The notes: generated by a model from the sequence alone, not told the origin. 64,000 nucleotides of DNA from Alphaproteobacteria bacterium (GCA_017307285.1 JAFKFI010000063.1:1-64000), one strand, 5' to 3'; numbered from the stretch's first letter, positions 7,556-17,303 are shown. Numbers and translations are program-made.

Positions 7556-8695
7556 ATGTCAGTTGCAATCCAAACAGAAGCCAAGACGGGCGGCCTGGTG
7601 GCTCTTGCCGATTATATCGGGAGCCGCGCTGCCGAGCGCTGTGCGGAGCACGATCAAGATGAAAGCTTCGTCGCGGATAGTTTCCAGGCGCTGAAGGAGG
7701 CGGGTTTCTTCAGGGCGCTGGTGCCCAAGGAACTCGGCGGCGGGGGCGTTGGGTATCGCGAGATGTGCGATGCGATCCGGGTGCTCGGGACGCATTGCGG
7801 CTCGACGGCGCTGGCGTTCTCCATGCACTGCCACCTGGTCGCCCTGCCGACCTGGCGCTGGCGGCACCAGAAAGCCCCGGTGGAAGGGATGCTCAAGCGC
7901 GTCGCCAGCGAGGATCTGATCCTGATTTCGAGCGGTGGGTCGGATTGGCTCAACAGCGGCGGGACAGCGACGAAGGTGGACGGCGGCTATCGCGTCAGCG
8001 GGCGAAAGATCTTCGCCAGCGGCTGCCCGGTGGGCGATGTGCTGGTGACGAGCGCCGTCTACGCCGATCCGGAGCAGGGAGCGACGGTGCTGCATTTCCC
8101 GGTGCCGTTCAAAGCCGAGGGCGTCAAGCTGCTCGACACCTGGCACGTGATGGGAATGCGCGGTACCGGCTCGCAGGACGTGGAGCTCGACAACGTATTC
8201 GTGCCGGATGCGGCGATCGCCGGACGGCGACCGCAAGGCAAGTGGCATCCGCTGTTCCACATGGTCGCGATGATCGCGCTGCCGATGGTCTACGCGGCCT
8301 ATGTCGGCGTGGCCGAGGGGGCGCGGGCGAAGGCGCTTGCGACCGCTCGCAAGAAGCCGGCGAGCAGCTCGCTCACCGTACTGGTCGGCAAGCTCGAGAA
8401 TGCCTTCACCGAGGCGGAGATGGCGTTGGAGCGGATGGTGGCGAACGCGGAGACGTCGAAGCCCAGCCCGGAGGCCACCGGCCGCGCGCTGATCGCGCGA
8501 ACCCTCACCGGCCGGGCGGCGATCGAGACGGTCGAGCGCGCGATGGAAGTGGTCGGCGGCGCCTCGTTCTACCGGTCGCTCGGGCTGGAACGCGCGTTCC
8601 GCGACGTGCAGGGCGCCCGCTTCCATCCGCTGCAGGAGGTGCCGCAGCTCGAATTCGCCGGCCGGTTGGCGCTCGGGCTCGATATCGACGGGTAA
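7556..8695 (+). CDS. Acyl-CoA dehydrogenase family flavoprotein
   Basis: A 379-residue member of the acyl-CoA dehydrogenase fold. N-terminal helical domain: FQALKEAGFFRALVPKELGG. Middle beta domain: GYRVSGRKIFASG and WHVMGMRGTGSQDVELDNVFV. C-terminal helical domain: AMEVVGGASFYRSLGLERAFRDVQG. The sequence resembles the branch that includes DszC/flavin-dependent monooxygenases as much as true dehydrogenases, so the reaction is uncertain. The start ATG has AGGAGG upstream. It is divergent from the HxlR regulator, its probable controller, and converges with the SDR gene with no gap. Confidence 0.85.
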   Translation: MSVAIQTEAKTGGLVALADYIGSRAAERCAEHDQDESFVADSFQALKEAGFFRALVPKELGGGGVGYREMCDAIRVLGTHCGSTALAFSMHCHLVALPTWRWRHQKAPVEGMLKRVASEDLILISSGGSDWLNSGGTATKVDGGYRVSGRKIFASGCPVGDVLVTSAVYADPEQGATVLHFPVPFKAEGVKLLDTWHVMGMRGTGSQDVELDNVFVPDAAIAGRRPQGKWHPLFHMVAMIALPMVYAAYVGVAEGARAKALATARKKPASSSLTVLVGKLENAFTEAEMALERMVANAETSKPSPEATGRALIARTLTGRAAIETVERAMEVVGGASFYRSLGLERAFRDVQGARFHPLQEVPQLEFAGRLALGLDIDG

Positions 8696-9610
8696 TCAAA
8701 CGAGCGGCGGGAAGCGAAGCCCGGTGAGCCCCTCCGATTCCCGCCACAGCCGCTCGGCCGCCGCCGCGTCCCGCGCCCGTGCCGCGATCTTCGCCGGCGC
8801 GGGGTTGCCCTGGGTCTCGCCGACCCCATCGGGGCCGTAATAGCCGCCGTTGCGCGCCTCGGGCGCCGTCGCCGCGTAGAGCGAGGGCAGCGCGCCGGCG
8901 GTGGCGGACTGAGCGAAAAACGGCGCGACCAGCAGCGCGAGACGCGCCCGTAGCGAGCCCTTGAACAATCCGGTCCGGGCGAAGCCGGGATGCGCGGCGA
9001 TGCTGGCGATGCGCGATCCTGCCGCCGCGCAGCGCCGCGCCAGTTCCAGCGCGAAGACCAGGTTGGCGAGCTTTGCCTGGGAATAGGCGCGTAGCGGGTG
9101 ATAGTGCCGCTCGTATTGCAGATCGTCGAAATTGAGCCATCCACGGCGGTGCGCCATGCTCGCCACCGTCACGACGCGCGGCGACGGAGCACGCAGGAGC
9201 GCAGGGACGAGCTGCGCCGTCAGGGCGAAATGGCCCAGATGGTTGGTGCCGAACTGCCTCTCGAACCCGTCGGCCGTCTCTTGCCGCGGCGAGAGGCCCA
9301 TCACCCCAGCGTTGTTGACCAGCAGATCGAGCGTCGCGCCCGACGCAACGATCTCTGCGGCGAAGGCGGCGAGGGAATGCAGGCTCGCCTGGTCGGCCAA
9401 GGCGAAAGAGAGGCGCGCGGCGGGATGGCGGCGATGGATTTCGGCCAAGGCCCGACTTCCCTTGCCAGCGTCACGGCCGGTCAGCACCACCTCGGCGCCC
9501 GCGCCGGCGAGCCCGGCGGCGGTTTCGAGGCCGATCCCGCTCGTCGCCCCGGTGACGATGGCGCGCTTGCCGGTGAGGTCCGGGATGGCGGCGAAGGCCC
9601 AGTCCGGCAT
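8696..9610 (-). CDS. Short-chain dehydrogenase/reductase (retinol-dehydrogenase-like)
   Basis: A 304-residue NAD(P)-dependent oxidoreductase of the classical/extended SDR type. It shows the Rossmann glycine motif VTGATSGIGLE (about residues 18-28), LLVNNAGVMG, and the catalytic YSQAKLANLVF (Tyr and Lys, about residues 155-165). The family acts on diverse alcohols, ketones and lipids; no substrate can be assigned. The gene stops exactly where the convergent acyl-CoA dehydrogenase stops, and starts about 10 bases beyond the end of mrp. Confidence 0.9.
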   Translation of the reverse strand: MPDWAFAAIPDLTGKRAIVTGATSGIGLETAAGLAGAGAEVVLTGRDAGKGSRALAEIHRRHPAARLSFALADQASLHSLAAFAAEIVASGATLDLLVNNAGVMGLSPRQETADGFERQFGTNHLGHFALTAQLVPALLRAPSPRVVTVASMAHRRGWLNFDDLQYERHYHPLRAYSQAKLANLVFALELARRCAAAGSRIASIAAHPGFARTGLFKGSLRARLALLVAPFFAQSATAGALPSLYAATAPEARNGGYYGPDGVGETQGNPAPAKIAARARDAAAAERLWRESEGLTGLRFPPLV

Positions 9611-9620
9611 CGCGCCGTGC

Positions 9621-10751
9621 TTACTCGATGACGATGCGCGGCCCGGCGGCGGCGCGCTGGCCGGAGATCTTCTGCCAGACCCGCGCCGCGATGGCGTCGA
9701 AGGCGCGCGCGGCCTCGCCGTCAGGGGCGGAGGCGGTGATCGGGGTGCCGGCGTCGGATGCCTCGCGCACGTCGAGCAGCAAGGGAACCTCGCCGAGGAA
9801 ATCGGTGCCGAGACGGTGTGCCTCCTGGCGCGCGCCGCCGTGGCCGAAGATCTCGGAGTGGTGGCCGCAGTTCGGGCAGGAGAAGAAACTCATGTTTTCG
9901 ACTAGGCCGAGCACGGGGACACGCACCCGCTCGAACATCCGCACCCCGCGCCTTGCGTCGATCAGGGCGATGTCCTGCGGCGTCGAGACGATCACGGCGC
10001 CCGCCAAGGTCAGGCGCTGCGAGATGGTCAGCTGCGCGTCGCCGGTGCCGGGCGGCATGTCGATCACCATGATGTCGAGCGTGCCCCACTCGACTTGGCC
10101 GAGCATCTGCTCGAGCGCGCCCATGACCATCGGACCGCGCCAGATCATCGGGGTCTCCTCCTCGACCAGGAAGCCGATCGACATGGCCTTTAGCCCCCAG
10201 GCATCGAGCGGCAGGATGCGCTGACCGCGCACCTCCGGCTTGCGCGCGAGCCCGAGCATCCGGGGTAGGCTCGGCCCATAGATGTCGGCGTCCAGCAGGC
10301 CGGTACGGTGCCCCTGTCGAGCCAGGGCCACGGCCAGGTTCACCGCGACAGTGGACTTGCCGACGCCGCCCTTGCCCGATGCTACGGCGACGATGGCACC
10401 CACCCCCGGAAGCAATAGATTGGGGCGTTGCCCCTGACCTTGTCCGGCGGCTGGCCCGTGCCCGTGCCCGCGCGGCGGCGAGGCGGGAGCGGCTGGCTTG
10501 TGCGCGGTCAATACCGCGGCGGCGTTGGTGACGCCCGGTTGGCGTGCCAGCACCGCCTCGGCGGCGCGGGCCACCGGCTCCATCGCCGCTGCGTGGGCGC
10601 GATCGGTGAGTAAGGCGACCTGCACCAGTCCGCCGCGAACCTCGATCCCCTCGACGAGACCCGCCGTGACGATATCGCGGCCCGAGGCGGGGTCCGTCAC
10701 CGCGCGCAGCGCCTCGCGCAGCGTATCCGGGGTCGGGGCTGGCTGGGCCAT
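9621..10751 (-). CDS. apbC: Mrp/ApbC/NBP35-type iron-sulfur cluster carrier ATPase
   Basis: A P-loop ATPase that carries and delivers Fe-S clusters. The 376 residues have an N-terminal MIP18/DUF59-like domain (TLREALRAVTDPASGRDIV). A Pro/Gly-rich linker follows, then the ATPase domain with deviant Walker A VASGKGGVGKSTVAVNLA (about residue 135) and DMPPGTGDAQLTI. The CPNC motif in ENMSFFSCPNCGHH is the cluster-binding CxxC. The start at ATG 10751 is chosen; an upstream in-frame ATG at 10901 would run into the divergent hflK leader. Useful to the Fe-S enzymes in this window, although it is a housekeeping gene. Confidence 0.94.
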   Translation of the reverse strand: MAQPAPTPDTLREALRAVTDPASGRDIVTAGLVEGIEVRGGLVQVALLTDRAHAAAMEPVARAAEAVLARQPGVTNAAAVLTAHKPAAPASPPRGHGHGPAAGQGQGQRPNLLLPGVGAIVAVASGKGGVGKSTVAVNLAVALARQGHRTGLLDADIYGPSLPRMLGLARKPEVRGQRILPLDAWGLKAMSIGFLVEEETPMIWRGPMVMGALEQMLGQVEWGTLDIMVIDMPPGTGDAQLTISQRLTLAGAVIVSTPQDIALIDARRGVRMFERVRVPVLGLVENMSFFSCPNCGHHSEIFGHGGARQEAHRLGTDFLGEVPLLLDVREASDAGTPITASAPDGEAARAFDAIAARVWQKISGQRAAAGPRIVIE

Positions 10752-10904
10752 GCGCTTGCAAACCTTTTGCTGTATGGTGAAGACATGGTGGACGAAAACA
10801 GGGCGCGCGATCCGCGAGGTGCGATGCCCGCTTCGCCGCATATGGCGCATCGGCCGCGATCCGCCAACGGCGGTATCTCGGCTCACAGGAGAGCTCCTCA
10901 ACTC

Positions 10905-12119
10905 ATGTCTTGGAACAGTGGCTCCGGTCCTGGCGGATCGAACCCCTGGGGATCACCCGGCGGGTCGCAGGGCGGATCGGGCGGCGGGAACGGCAAGCGG
11001 GGCGGCGGTGGCGGCCCCTGGGGTGGCGGCGGTGGCCGCGGACCGGGCGGCTTTCCGGGCGGTCCCGGCCAGATTCCCGACTTCGATCAGATCATTGCCC
11101 GTATCCAGGCCTTCATCCGCCGGATGCTGCCCGGCGGCGGCTTCGGCGGGCGCGGCGTGGTGCTTCTGGTGCTCGCCGTCGTCGTGGTCTGGCTGGCGAG
11201 CGGCTTCTATCGCGTGCAGCCGGACGAGCAGGGCGTGGTGCTGCGCTTCGGCGCATACAACAGGACGGCACTGCCAGGGCTCAATTATCACATCCCCTGG
11301 CCAGTCGAGAGCGTGCTGCGCCCGGCGGTGACGCGGATCAATCGCCTCGAGATCGGCTACAACACACAGCGCGACGGCTCGGCGCGCGATGTTCCCGAGG
11401 AAAGCCTGATGCTGACCGGGGACGAGAACATCATCGACATCAATTTCGCCGTGTTCTGGCGGATCAGTGACGCCGTTCCCTTTTTGTTCAATGTCCGTAA
11501 CCCGCCGGCGATCGTCAAGGCAGTGGCGGAGAGCTCGATGCGAGAGGTGATCGGCCGCACGCCGATTCAACCCGCGCTGACCGAGGCCCGCCAGCAGATC
11601 GAGACCGACGTGACCAAGGCGATGCAAACTATTCTCGATTCCTATCAGGCTGGGGTGGAGATCACCCAGGTGCAGCTCCAAAAGGTGGACCCGCCGGAGG
11701 CGGTGATCGACAGCTTCCGCGACGTGCAGCGCGCCAACACCGACGCCGAGCGGCTGCGCAACGAGGCCGAGGGCTATCGCAACGACATCGTGCCCCGCGC
11801 GCGCGGCGATGCCGCCCGCCTGACCGCCGAGGCGGAGGGTGCCAAACAGGCCAGCATCGTGGAGGCTACGGGCCAGACCCAGCGCTTCCTCAGCGTGCTA
11901 GCGGCCTACCGGATGGCCAAGGACGTGACCTTGCAGCGCATGTATCTCGAGACGATGCAGGACATCCTGACGCACTCGCCGGCGACGGTGGTGGACAACA
12001 ATCTGAAGGGACTGGTGCCCTTCCTGCCGCTCAACCAGCCCGATCGTGCGGCGCCGGCACCAACCTCCACCCCGGCCCCGCCTGCTGCCGGCTCTCAGTC
12101 GAAGGGAGCCGTGCGATGA
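10905..12119 (+). CDS. hflK: HflK, SPFH/prohibitin-domain regulator of FtsH
   Basis: HflK forms, with HflC, a membrane-anchored periplasmic complex that encloses and modulates the FtsH protease. The 404-residue protein has a long Gly-rich N-terminus and one transmembrane helix (VVLLVLAVVVVWLASGFY, about residues 85-102). The SPFH domain begins VQPDEQGVVLRFGAYNRTALPGLNYH, followed by a coiled coil rich in Glu/Ala/Arg. The ATG at 10905 follows AGGAG; an in-frame ATG at 10767 is less likely. hflC overlaps its stop by four bases. The order hflK-hflC and divergence from mrp are common in alphaproteobacteria. Confidence 0.95.
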   Translation: MSWNSGSGPGGSNPWGSPGGSQGGSGGGNGKRGGGGGPWGGGGGRGPGGFPGGPGQIPDFDQIIARIQAFIRRMLPGGGFGGRGVVLLVLAVVVVWLASGFYRVQPDEQGVVLRFGAYNRTALPGLNYHIPWPVESVLRPAVTRINRLEIGYNTQRDGSARDVPEESLMLTGDENIIDINFAVFWRISDAVPFLFNVRNPPAIVKAVAESSMREVIGRTPIQPALTEARQQIETDVTKAMQTILDSYQAGVEITQVQLQKVDPPEAVIDSFRDVQRANTDAERLRNEAEGYRNDIVPRARGDAARLTAEAEGAKQASIVEATGQTQRFLSVLAAYRMAKDVTLQRMYLETMQDILTHSPATVVDNNLKGLVPFLPLNQPDRAAPAPTSTPAPPAAGSQSKGAVR

Positions 12120-13033
12120 ATCGAGCCGTTATCGTCGGCGTTGCCGGCATCATCGTGGCCATCATCGTCGCAGCCGCGACCCTGTTCACGGTGGACCAGA
12201 CCGAGCAGGTGCTGGTGACACAGCTCGGCAAGCCGGTGCGTGTGATCGACAAGCCCGGGCTGCACGCGCGCATCCCCTTCGTGCAGACTGTCATCACGTT
12301 CGATCGGCGGCTGCTCAATTATGAGCTGCCCGGCGAGGAGGTGATCCTGGCTGGACAGCGGCGGCTGATCGTCGACAGCTTCACGATGTTTCGCATCACC
12401 GATCCGTTGCGCTACTATCAGGCGGTCGGGCCGGGCCTGGCCGGCATCAGGGCGCGGCTGAACTCGGTGGCGTCATCCTCCCTGCGCCGCGTGCTCGGCA
12501 ATCGCAAGCTGCTCGACGTGCTCTCGGCCGATCGCCCGGCGATCGCCGGCAAGGTTCGCGACGAGGTGAACCAGGAGATGGCAGGGTTCGGGGTGACGGT
12601 CGTGGACGTTCGCATCCGCCGCGCCGATCTGCCGGAGGGCAACACGCAGGCGATCCTCAACCGGATGCAGTCGGAGCGTGAGCGGGTTGCCAAGCAGGCG
12701 CGCGCCGAGGGCGCCGAGACGTCCCTGCGCATCCGCGCCGACGCCGACCGGGAGCGGACGGTGCTGTTGGCCGAGGCCCGCGCCACCGCCGACAAGCTGC
12801 GCGGTGAAGGCGAGGAACAGGCGAGCCGGACCTATGCCAAGGCCTACGAGCAGGACCCGGACTTCTTTGCCGCCTGGCGGACCATGCAGGCCTACAAGGA
12901 TGCGTTCGGCAATGGGCACGCGCGGCTGGTGCTAACCCCGGACAACCCGTTCCTCAAACTGTTCCAGGCGGCGCCGACGCCTGGGGGCGAGCAGGCGGCC
13001 GGGGCGGCTCCCGGCGCCGGGGCGTCGCGCTAG
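12116..13033 (+). CDS. hflC: HflC, SPFH/prohibitin-domain partner of HflK
   Basis: A 305-residue protein with an N-terminal membrane anchor (AVIVGVAGIIVAIIVAAATLF), then an SPFH domain (FTVDQTEQVLVTQLGKPVR, FDRRLLNYELPGEEVI) and the long helical region typical of HflC (NRMQSERERVAKQARAEGAE, LRGEGEEQASRTYAKAY). It works with HflK to restrain FtsH-mediated degradation of membrane proteins. The start overlaps the hflK stop (ATGA), so synthesis is coupled. It converges with the O-antigen-ligase-like gene. Confidence 0.95.
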   Translation: MNRAVIVGVAGIIVAIIVAAATLFTVDQTEQVLVTQLGKPVRVIDKPGLHARIPFVQTVITFDRRLLNYELPGEEVILAGQRRLIVDSFTMFRITDPLRYYQAVGPGLAGIRARLNSVASSSLRRVLGNRKLLDVLSADRPAIAGKVRDEVNQEMAGFGVTVVDVRIRRADLPEGNTQAILNRMQSERERVAKQARAEGAETSLRIRADADRERTVLLAEARATADKLRGEGEEQASRTYAKAYEQDPDFFAAWRTMQAYKDAFGNGHARLVLTPDNPFLKLFQAAPTPGGEQAAGAAPGAGASR

Positions 13034-13047
13034 TCTTGGCAGGCGGA

Positions 13048-14319
13048 TCATCGGGCCGGGGCTGAGCCCCGGTCCCGGTGGCGGGTTTCCGCCAGCGCCC
13101 AGCCGAGCAGCAGGAAGAACCAGCCGCCCATCGGCATCGAGCTGAAGGCGCCGGTCGAGGCGATCGGCCAGACCTGGATCAGCACCGAGGCGAACAGTCC
13201 GACCCGCAGCGGCTCGGGGTTGCGCCACAGGCCGACGCCGACCGAGGCGAGCCAGGAGGCGGCCAGGGCAGCAAACAGCAGAAGGCCGGGCACGCCGCCG
13301 CTGTCGAGCGCCTCCATGTAGAAATTGTGCGGATGCTGGGTGCAAATCCCGGCCCCGCCGCCCTGCGGTTCCTTGCCGTCTAGCGAGGGGCGGAAATAGC
13401 GTGGCTCGTCGCAGCCATGTCGATATCCGTCGAAGCCGAGGCCGAGCCAGGGATTCTGCCGGCCGATTTCGCCCGCCCGGGTGTAGGTCAGGCCGTAATG
13501 GCTCGAAGCGAAGTCTTCCATCTGATGGGAAAAACTCACGACAAGCCTCTGATAGGTGTAGGGCGAGATCACCGCTGAGGCGGCGATGAGCGCGCCACCG
13601 GCGACGATCGCCGCCAGCACCACGGGGCGCAGGCGGGGCAGCAACAGGGCGCAGATCACCATACCGAACGCCGTGAGGATCGCCGGCATCCGCTGGTTGA
13701 TCAGCACCATCATGCAGAGCCCGGCGAGCAGCAGCGTGTAAGCGCCGACGGTGCGGATCGCGCGGCGGCTGGCGAGCAGGGCGGCGGCGGGCGGGATGAG
13801 CACCGGCAGGATGATGCGCGAGAGCGGCGGGCCGGCGCGTGCCTTGCGGAAAGGGCCGGTCAACTCGCCGGCGGCACCCCGGCCGTTGCCGAACAGGTTG
13901 TGGCCGGTGGCGAACTGCAGCAGGCATTGCGCGGCAATCCAGGCGGCGCAGGCGGCGATCACGCGGGCCATCCAGCGCCGGGTCGCCGGGTCGTCCAGGG
14001 CAAAAAATTGGAGTGCCGCGATAAACAAAGGCAAGCGGAATTGGAGCACGGCCTGAAAGACGCCGTCCCAGTTCGCGAGCGAGCAGATCAGCACCCAGCC
14101 CCACCAGGCGATCGCCAGTTTCACCCAGGCGGTCCGGAGCCAGCGCCAGTCTCCGATCTGCGCGCAGCGGGCCAGGAAGCAGATGTCGGTGACGGCGATC
14201 AGCGCCTCGGCGATGCCGTGTCCGTGCATCAGGAAAATCGGAATCGCCAGCACCGAGCCGGCGGCGATGCGGGGCAAAGCGTCGCCGTGTCGGGCAGCGA
14301 AGTCAGCGAGGCGGGTCAT
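13048..14319 (-). CDS. O-antigen ligase/polymerase family (Wzy/WaaL-like) membrane protein
   Basis: A 423-residue polytopic membrane protein with about ten hydrophobic segments. A large loop towards the C-terminus contains PWLGLGFDGYRHGCDE and THNFYMEAL-like sequence (QHPHNFYMEALDSGG, about residue 320); the His-Asn-x-(Tyr/Phe) motif is characteristic of the Wzy_C/O-antigen ligase family. Such proteins ligate O-antigen to lipid A core or polymerise polysaccharide; which applies here is not clear, as no other glycan genes adjoin. The ATG at 14319 is preferred to one 12 codons upstream. Confidence 0.85.
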   Translation of the reverse strand: MTRLADFAARHGDALPRIAAGSVLAIPIFLMHGHGIAEALIAVTDICFLARCAQIGDWRWLRTAWVKLAIAWWGWVLICSLANWDGVFQAVLQFRLPLFIAALQFFALDDPATRRWMARVIAACAAWIAAQCLLQFATGHNLFGNGRGAAGELTGPFRKARAGPPLSRIILPVLIPPAAALLASRRAIRTVGAYTLLLAGLCMMVLINQRMPAILTAFGMVICALLLPRLRPVVLAAIVAGGALIAASAVISPYTYQRLVVSFSHQMEDFASSHYGLTYTRAGEIGRQNPWLGLGFDGYRHGCDEPRYFRPSLDGKEPQGGGAGICTQHPHNFYMEALDSGGVPGLLLFAALAASWLASVGVGLWRNPEPLRVGLFASVLIQVWPIASTGAFSSMPMGGWFFLLLGWALAETRHRDRGSAPAR

Positions 14320-14365
14320 CGGCGGGTTCCTGCCAGCCGCAAGCCGGCACGGCAAGCCGCGCCGG

Positions 14366-14860
14366 TCAGAGTGAGGCGCGGATCAGCTCGAAGGCACGGG
14401 CGACGGTGGCCAATCGGATCGCGGTGCGGTCGCCGGGGAAGATTTGGTGCTCGGTGCGGGTCGCGGCGCCGCGTCGGGCGAGGCCGAAGCAGACCAGGCC
14501 GACCGGCTTCTGCGGGCTGCCGCCGCCCGGCCCGGCGACCCCGGTGACGGAGACCGCGATGGTGGCGCGCGAATGCCCGACCGCACCGGCCGCCATCGCC
14601 GAGGCGACCGGCTCGCTCACCGCGCCGACCGAGACGATGAGGTCGGCCGGCACGCCGAGCATCTCCGTCTTGGCCTCGTTCGAGTAGGTGACAAAGCCGC
14701 GATCCACCACGTCCGACGATCCGGCGATCGCCGTCAGGGTCGCGGCAATCAGGCCGCCGGTGCAGCTCTCGGCGGTGGCGAGGGTGACGCCCGCCGCACG
14801 GCAGGCGGCGAGCAGCGCCTCGGCTTCGCCCAGCAGTTCGGTTGGCTCGGCATTGGTCAT
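14366..14860 (-). CDS. pncC: CinA-family nicotinamide-nucleotide amidohydrolase (PncC)
   Basis: Deamidates nicotinamide mononucleotide to nicotinate mononucleotide in NAD recycling. The 164-residue protein is the stand-alone CinA C-terminal domain: [20 protein letters not shown] (Ser-nucleophile region), [15 protein letters not shown], and the [18 protein letters not shown] block. GGAG lies six bases before the ATG at 14860, so this start is chosen over an ATG at 14872. It follows pgpA by 15 bases; the pgpA-cinA pairing is common in alphaproteobacteria. Confidence 0.93.
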   Translation of the reverse strand: MTNAEPTELLGEAEALLAACRAAGVTLATAESCTGGLIAATLTAIAGSSDVVDRGFVTYSNEAKTEMLGVPADLIVSVGAVSEPVASAMAAGAVGHSRATIAVSVTGVAGPGGGSPQKPVGLVCFGLARRGAATRTEHQIFPGDRTAIRLATVARAFELIRASL

Positions 14861-14875
14861 GGCGAACTCCATAGA

Positions 14876-15343
14876 TCAGCCGAAGACGGTGGGCCAGCGG
14901 GATTGGGCGGCCCAGACGATCCCGGCGGCGATGGCGCCGGCGATCAGGTCGTCCGCCATGATCCCGGCGGCGTTCTTCTGTCGGTCGGCCCAGCCCACCG
15001 GGCCGGGCTTGGCGATGTCGAGGATGCGGAACACCACGAAGGCCGCGATCAGTCCGGGAATGCTCGGCCGACCGGCGCTGGTCGGGGACAGTCCGAGTAA
15101 GGCGATCCACTGGCCGGCGACCTCGTCGATCACCACCCAGCCGGGATCGCCCTGGACGCGCGCGGCACGGATCGCCCACAGCCCGCCGAGGCTGGCCGCG
15201 AGGATGGCGAGGGTGAGCGCGTAGGTCGGCAGCTGGAGCAGGAAGTAGCCGATCAGCAGCGCGGCGAGGGAGCCGGCCGATCCCGGCGAGACCGGCACCC
15301 GGCCGCAGCCGAAGAAGCCAGCGATCAGCCGGGCGAAACCCAT
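14876..15343 (-). CDS. pgpA: Phosphatidylglycerophosphatase A
   Basis: Dephosphorylates phosphatidylglycerophosphate to phosphatidylglycerol at the inner membrane. The 155 residues show the PgpA motifs PVSPGSAGSLAALL (N-terminal), VVIDEVAGQWIAL (catalytic acidic motif, about residue 71), FRILDIAKPGPVGWADRQ and GIMADDLIAGAIAAG. Three or four membrane helices are visible. The ATG at 15343 lies one base beyond the stop of the lytic transglycosylase gene, so slt, pgpA and pncC form an operon. Confidence 0.95.
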   Translation of the reverse strand: MGFARLIAGFFGCGRVPVSPGSAGSLAALLIGYFLLQLPTYALTLAILAASLGGLWAIRAARVQGDPGWVVIDEVAGQWIALLGLSPTSAGRPSIPGLIAAFVVFRILDIAKPGPVGWADRQKNAAGIMADDLIAGAIAAGIVWAAQSRWPTVFG

Positions 15344-15344
15344 C

Positions 15345-17303
15345 CTATTCCGACCAGGTGGCGAGCAGCACCGGCGCCGGATTGCCCAGCCGGGCACGAT
15401 AGATGACCGCGTTCTCCAGCAGGCGCTGCACGTAGTTCCGGGTCTCGGCTTTTGGGATCAGCTCAATCCAGTCGAGCATGTCGATGCCCGGCCCGCGCGG
15501 GTCGCCCATGACGCCTAACCACTGCTGCACCCGGTTCGGCCCGGCATTGTAGGCGGCGAAGGCGAGCGGCAGGGAGTTGCCGAAGCGCTCCAGCACCATC
15601 CGCAGATAGTTCGTACCAAGCCGCATATTGTGCTGCGGATCGTCGGTGAGCGAGGCGAGCGAGGTGGTGGCGTTGACCTTGCGGGCGACCTCCTGCGCGG
15701 TCGCCGGCATGAGCTGCATCAGGCCGCGCGCGCCCGACGGGCTCACCGCCTGGACGTCGAAACTGCTTTCCTGGCGGATCAGCGCCAGCACGATGGCGGG
15801 GTCGAGCCCCTCTTGCTCCGGGATCTGCACTGGAACCGGCCAGCCGGAGTCGGGCAGCATCAGCCCGTCGCGGCCCATGCGGCGGGCGATCGCGACTGCC
15901 ATGTCCGGCATCTCGAGGCCGAGGGCGAGCTTCGCGGCGAGCGAGCGCTGCGCCGGCGAGGGCGCCCGCTCCTCGGCATCCAGCAGGAAGGCGTGGGCGC
16001 GGCGGCCGTCGCCCCAGGCGGTGAGCAGGCCGGCCGCGCGGATCAGTTCGGTGCCGGCGAAATCGAGCGCCTGGTCCTTGGTCCAGCTCGGGTCGTGCAG
16101 GGCGCGGATGCGGTCCGCCAGCGCGGTCGGGTCCTTGTCGAGCGCCAGCGCGGCGAGCTGACCGTAGAAGCTGACCGGCCAGGCGGCGGCCTTGGCGTAT
16201 TCGGCATCGGGGCTGTGGCCGGCGTCGGCCGCGGCGCGGCCCAGCCAGTAATGCGCCCGGCCCTGGGTGATCGCCGAGCCCGAGGCATCGGCCAGCGCCT
16301 GGAAGTGCCGCGTCGCGGTGGCGGGATCGTGCAGCCGGCGAAGTGCGATGAAGCCCGCGAGGAACTCGGCGTCGAGCAGCGGCTCGCCGGCGATGTCGCC
16401 ATGCGCGACGACCACCGCGTAGGCGCCCTTGTCGTCGCCGGTTTCCAGCAGCTTACGGGCGAGCCGGTCGCGCTCCGACCAGTAGGCCCGGCGATGCTCA
16501 GGCGCGGCCTCCCGCTGCGACTGTTCGCCGCTGGCGAGCCAGAGGTCGCGCGCCTCGCTCAGCTGGTCCTTGCGGCGCAGCCAAGCTGCACGGTCGAGCA
16601 TCAGTCCGGGATCGCCGAGGCCGGATTGCGACACGGTGGCGAGCTTGGCTGGCGCGGCCGGGTCGTCGCGCCGCAAGGCCAGCCGCGCCTGGGCGAGCGG
16701 GCGCCGTCCCGGATCGAGCCGCGCCACCTGCCGCGCCGCCGCATCCTGGTGCTTCCAGATCAGGAACTGGAACCGCTCCCACTGATCTTCCGGCGTGACC
16801 ACTGCGCCCCACCGCGCCACGAATGCGCTTTCTGCCGCCGCGTCGGTGATCCCGGTGGCCCAGGCAAGCCGCACGACTCGCGCGGCATCGGCGGCGCGGC
16901 CAGCAGCGGTGTAGGCGTCGGCACACCGCAACAGCGCGGCGCTCACGTGCAGCGGCCCACGGTCGCACTGGGCCAGGACGATAGCCTGATCGGCCTCGCG
17001 CGCCAGCGCCTCCTGCCGGCGGCGTTCGAGCAGCGCCTGATTCGGCCAGCTTGGATTCTCCGCCATGAAGTTGGCGATCTCCGGCGCGGTCGCCCCGTTG
17101 GGCGCCATCACCCGGTAATAGGTCACGAGCTTGCCCGCGACGGGATCGGCGGCGCTGGCGGCGGCTGCTTGCGCGTCCACCCAGCGATCAGCCCGCACGG
17201 CGTCCATCGGCCCGCGCGGCGGTCCCTCGGTGCAGCCCGCCAGCAGCAGGGCGAACGCGGGGGCCGTCAGAATAGTGGGAAGGAATCGAATCCGGCGCGG
17301 CAT
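15345..17303 (-). CDS. slt: Soluble lytic murein transglycosylase, lipoprotein (Slt70-like)
   Basis: Cleaves the MurNAc-GlcNAc bond of peptidoglycan with 1,6-anhydro product formation. The 652-residue protein begins with a lipoprotein signal peptide ending LLLAGC (lipobox Cys at about residue 22). A long alpha-superhelical U-domain of TPR-like repeats follows. The C-terminal goose-lysozyme-like domain has LIRQESSFDVQAVSPSGARG (catalytic Glu) and GLMQLMPATAQEVA, then AYNAGPNRVQQWL. The ATG at 17303 follows the non-coding gap to dapA. The larger open frame extending to 18371 is only antisense to dapA. Confidence 0.94.
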   Translation of the reverse strand: MPRRIRFLPTILTAPAFALLLAGCTEGPPRGPMDAVRADRWVDAQAAAASAADPVAGKLVTYYRVMAPNGATAPEIANFMAENPSWPNQALLERRRQEALAREADQAIVLAQCDRGPLHVSAALLRCADAYTAAGRAADAARVVRLAWATGITDAAAESAFVARWGAVVTPEDQWERFQFLIWKHQDAAARQVARLDPGRRPLAQARLALRRDDPAAPAKLATVSQSGLGDPGLMLDRAAWLRRKDQLSEARDLWLASGEQSQREAAPEHRRAYWSERDRLARKLLETGDDKGAYAVVVAHGDIAGEPLLDAEFLAGFIALRRLHDPATATRHFQALADASGSAITQGRAHYWLGRAAADAGHSPDAEYAKAAAWPVSFYGQLAALALDKDPTALADRIRALHDPSWTKDQALDFAGTELIRAAGLLTAWGDGRRAHAFLLDAEERAPSPAQRSLAAKLALGLEMPDMAVAIARRMGRDGLMLPDSGWPVPVQIPEQEGLDPAIVLALIRQESSFDVQAVSPSGARGLMQLMPATAQEVARKVNATTSLASLTDDPQHNMRLGTNYLRMVLERFGNSLPLAFAAYNAGPNRVQQWLGVMGDPRGPGIDMLDWIELIPKAETRNYVQRLLENAVIYRARLGNPAPVLLATWSE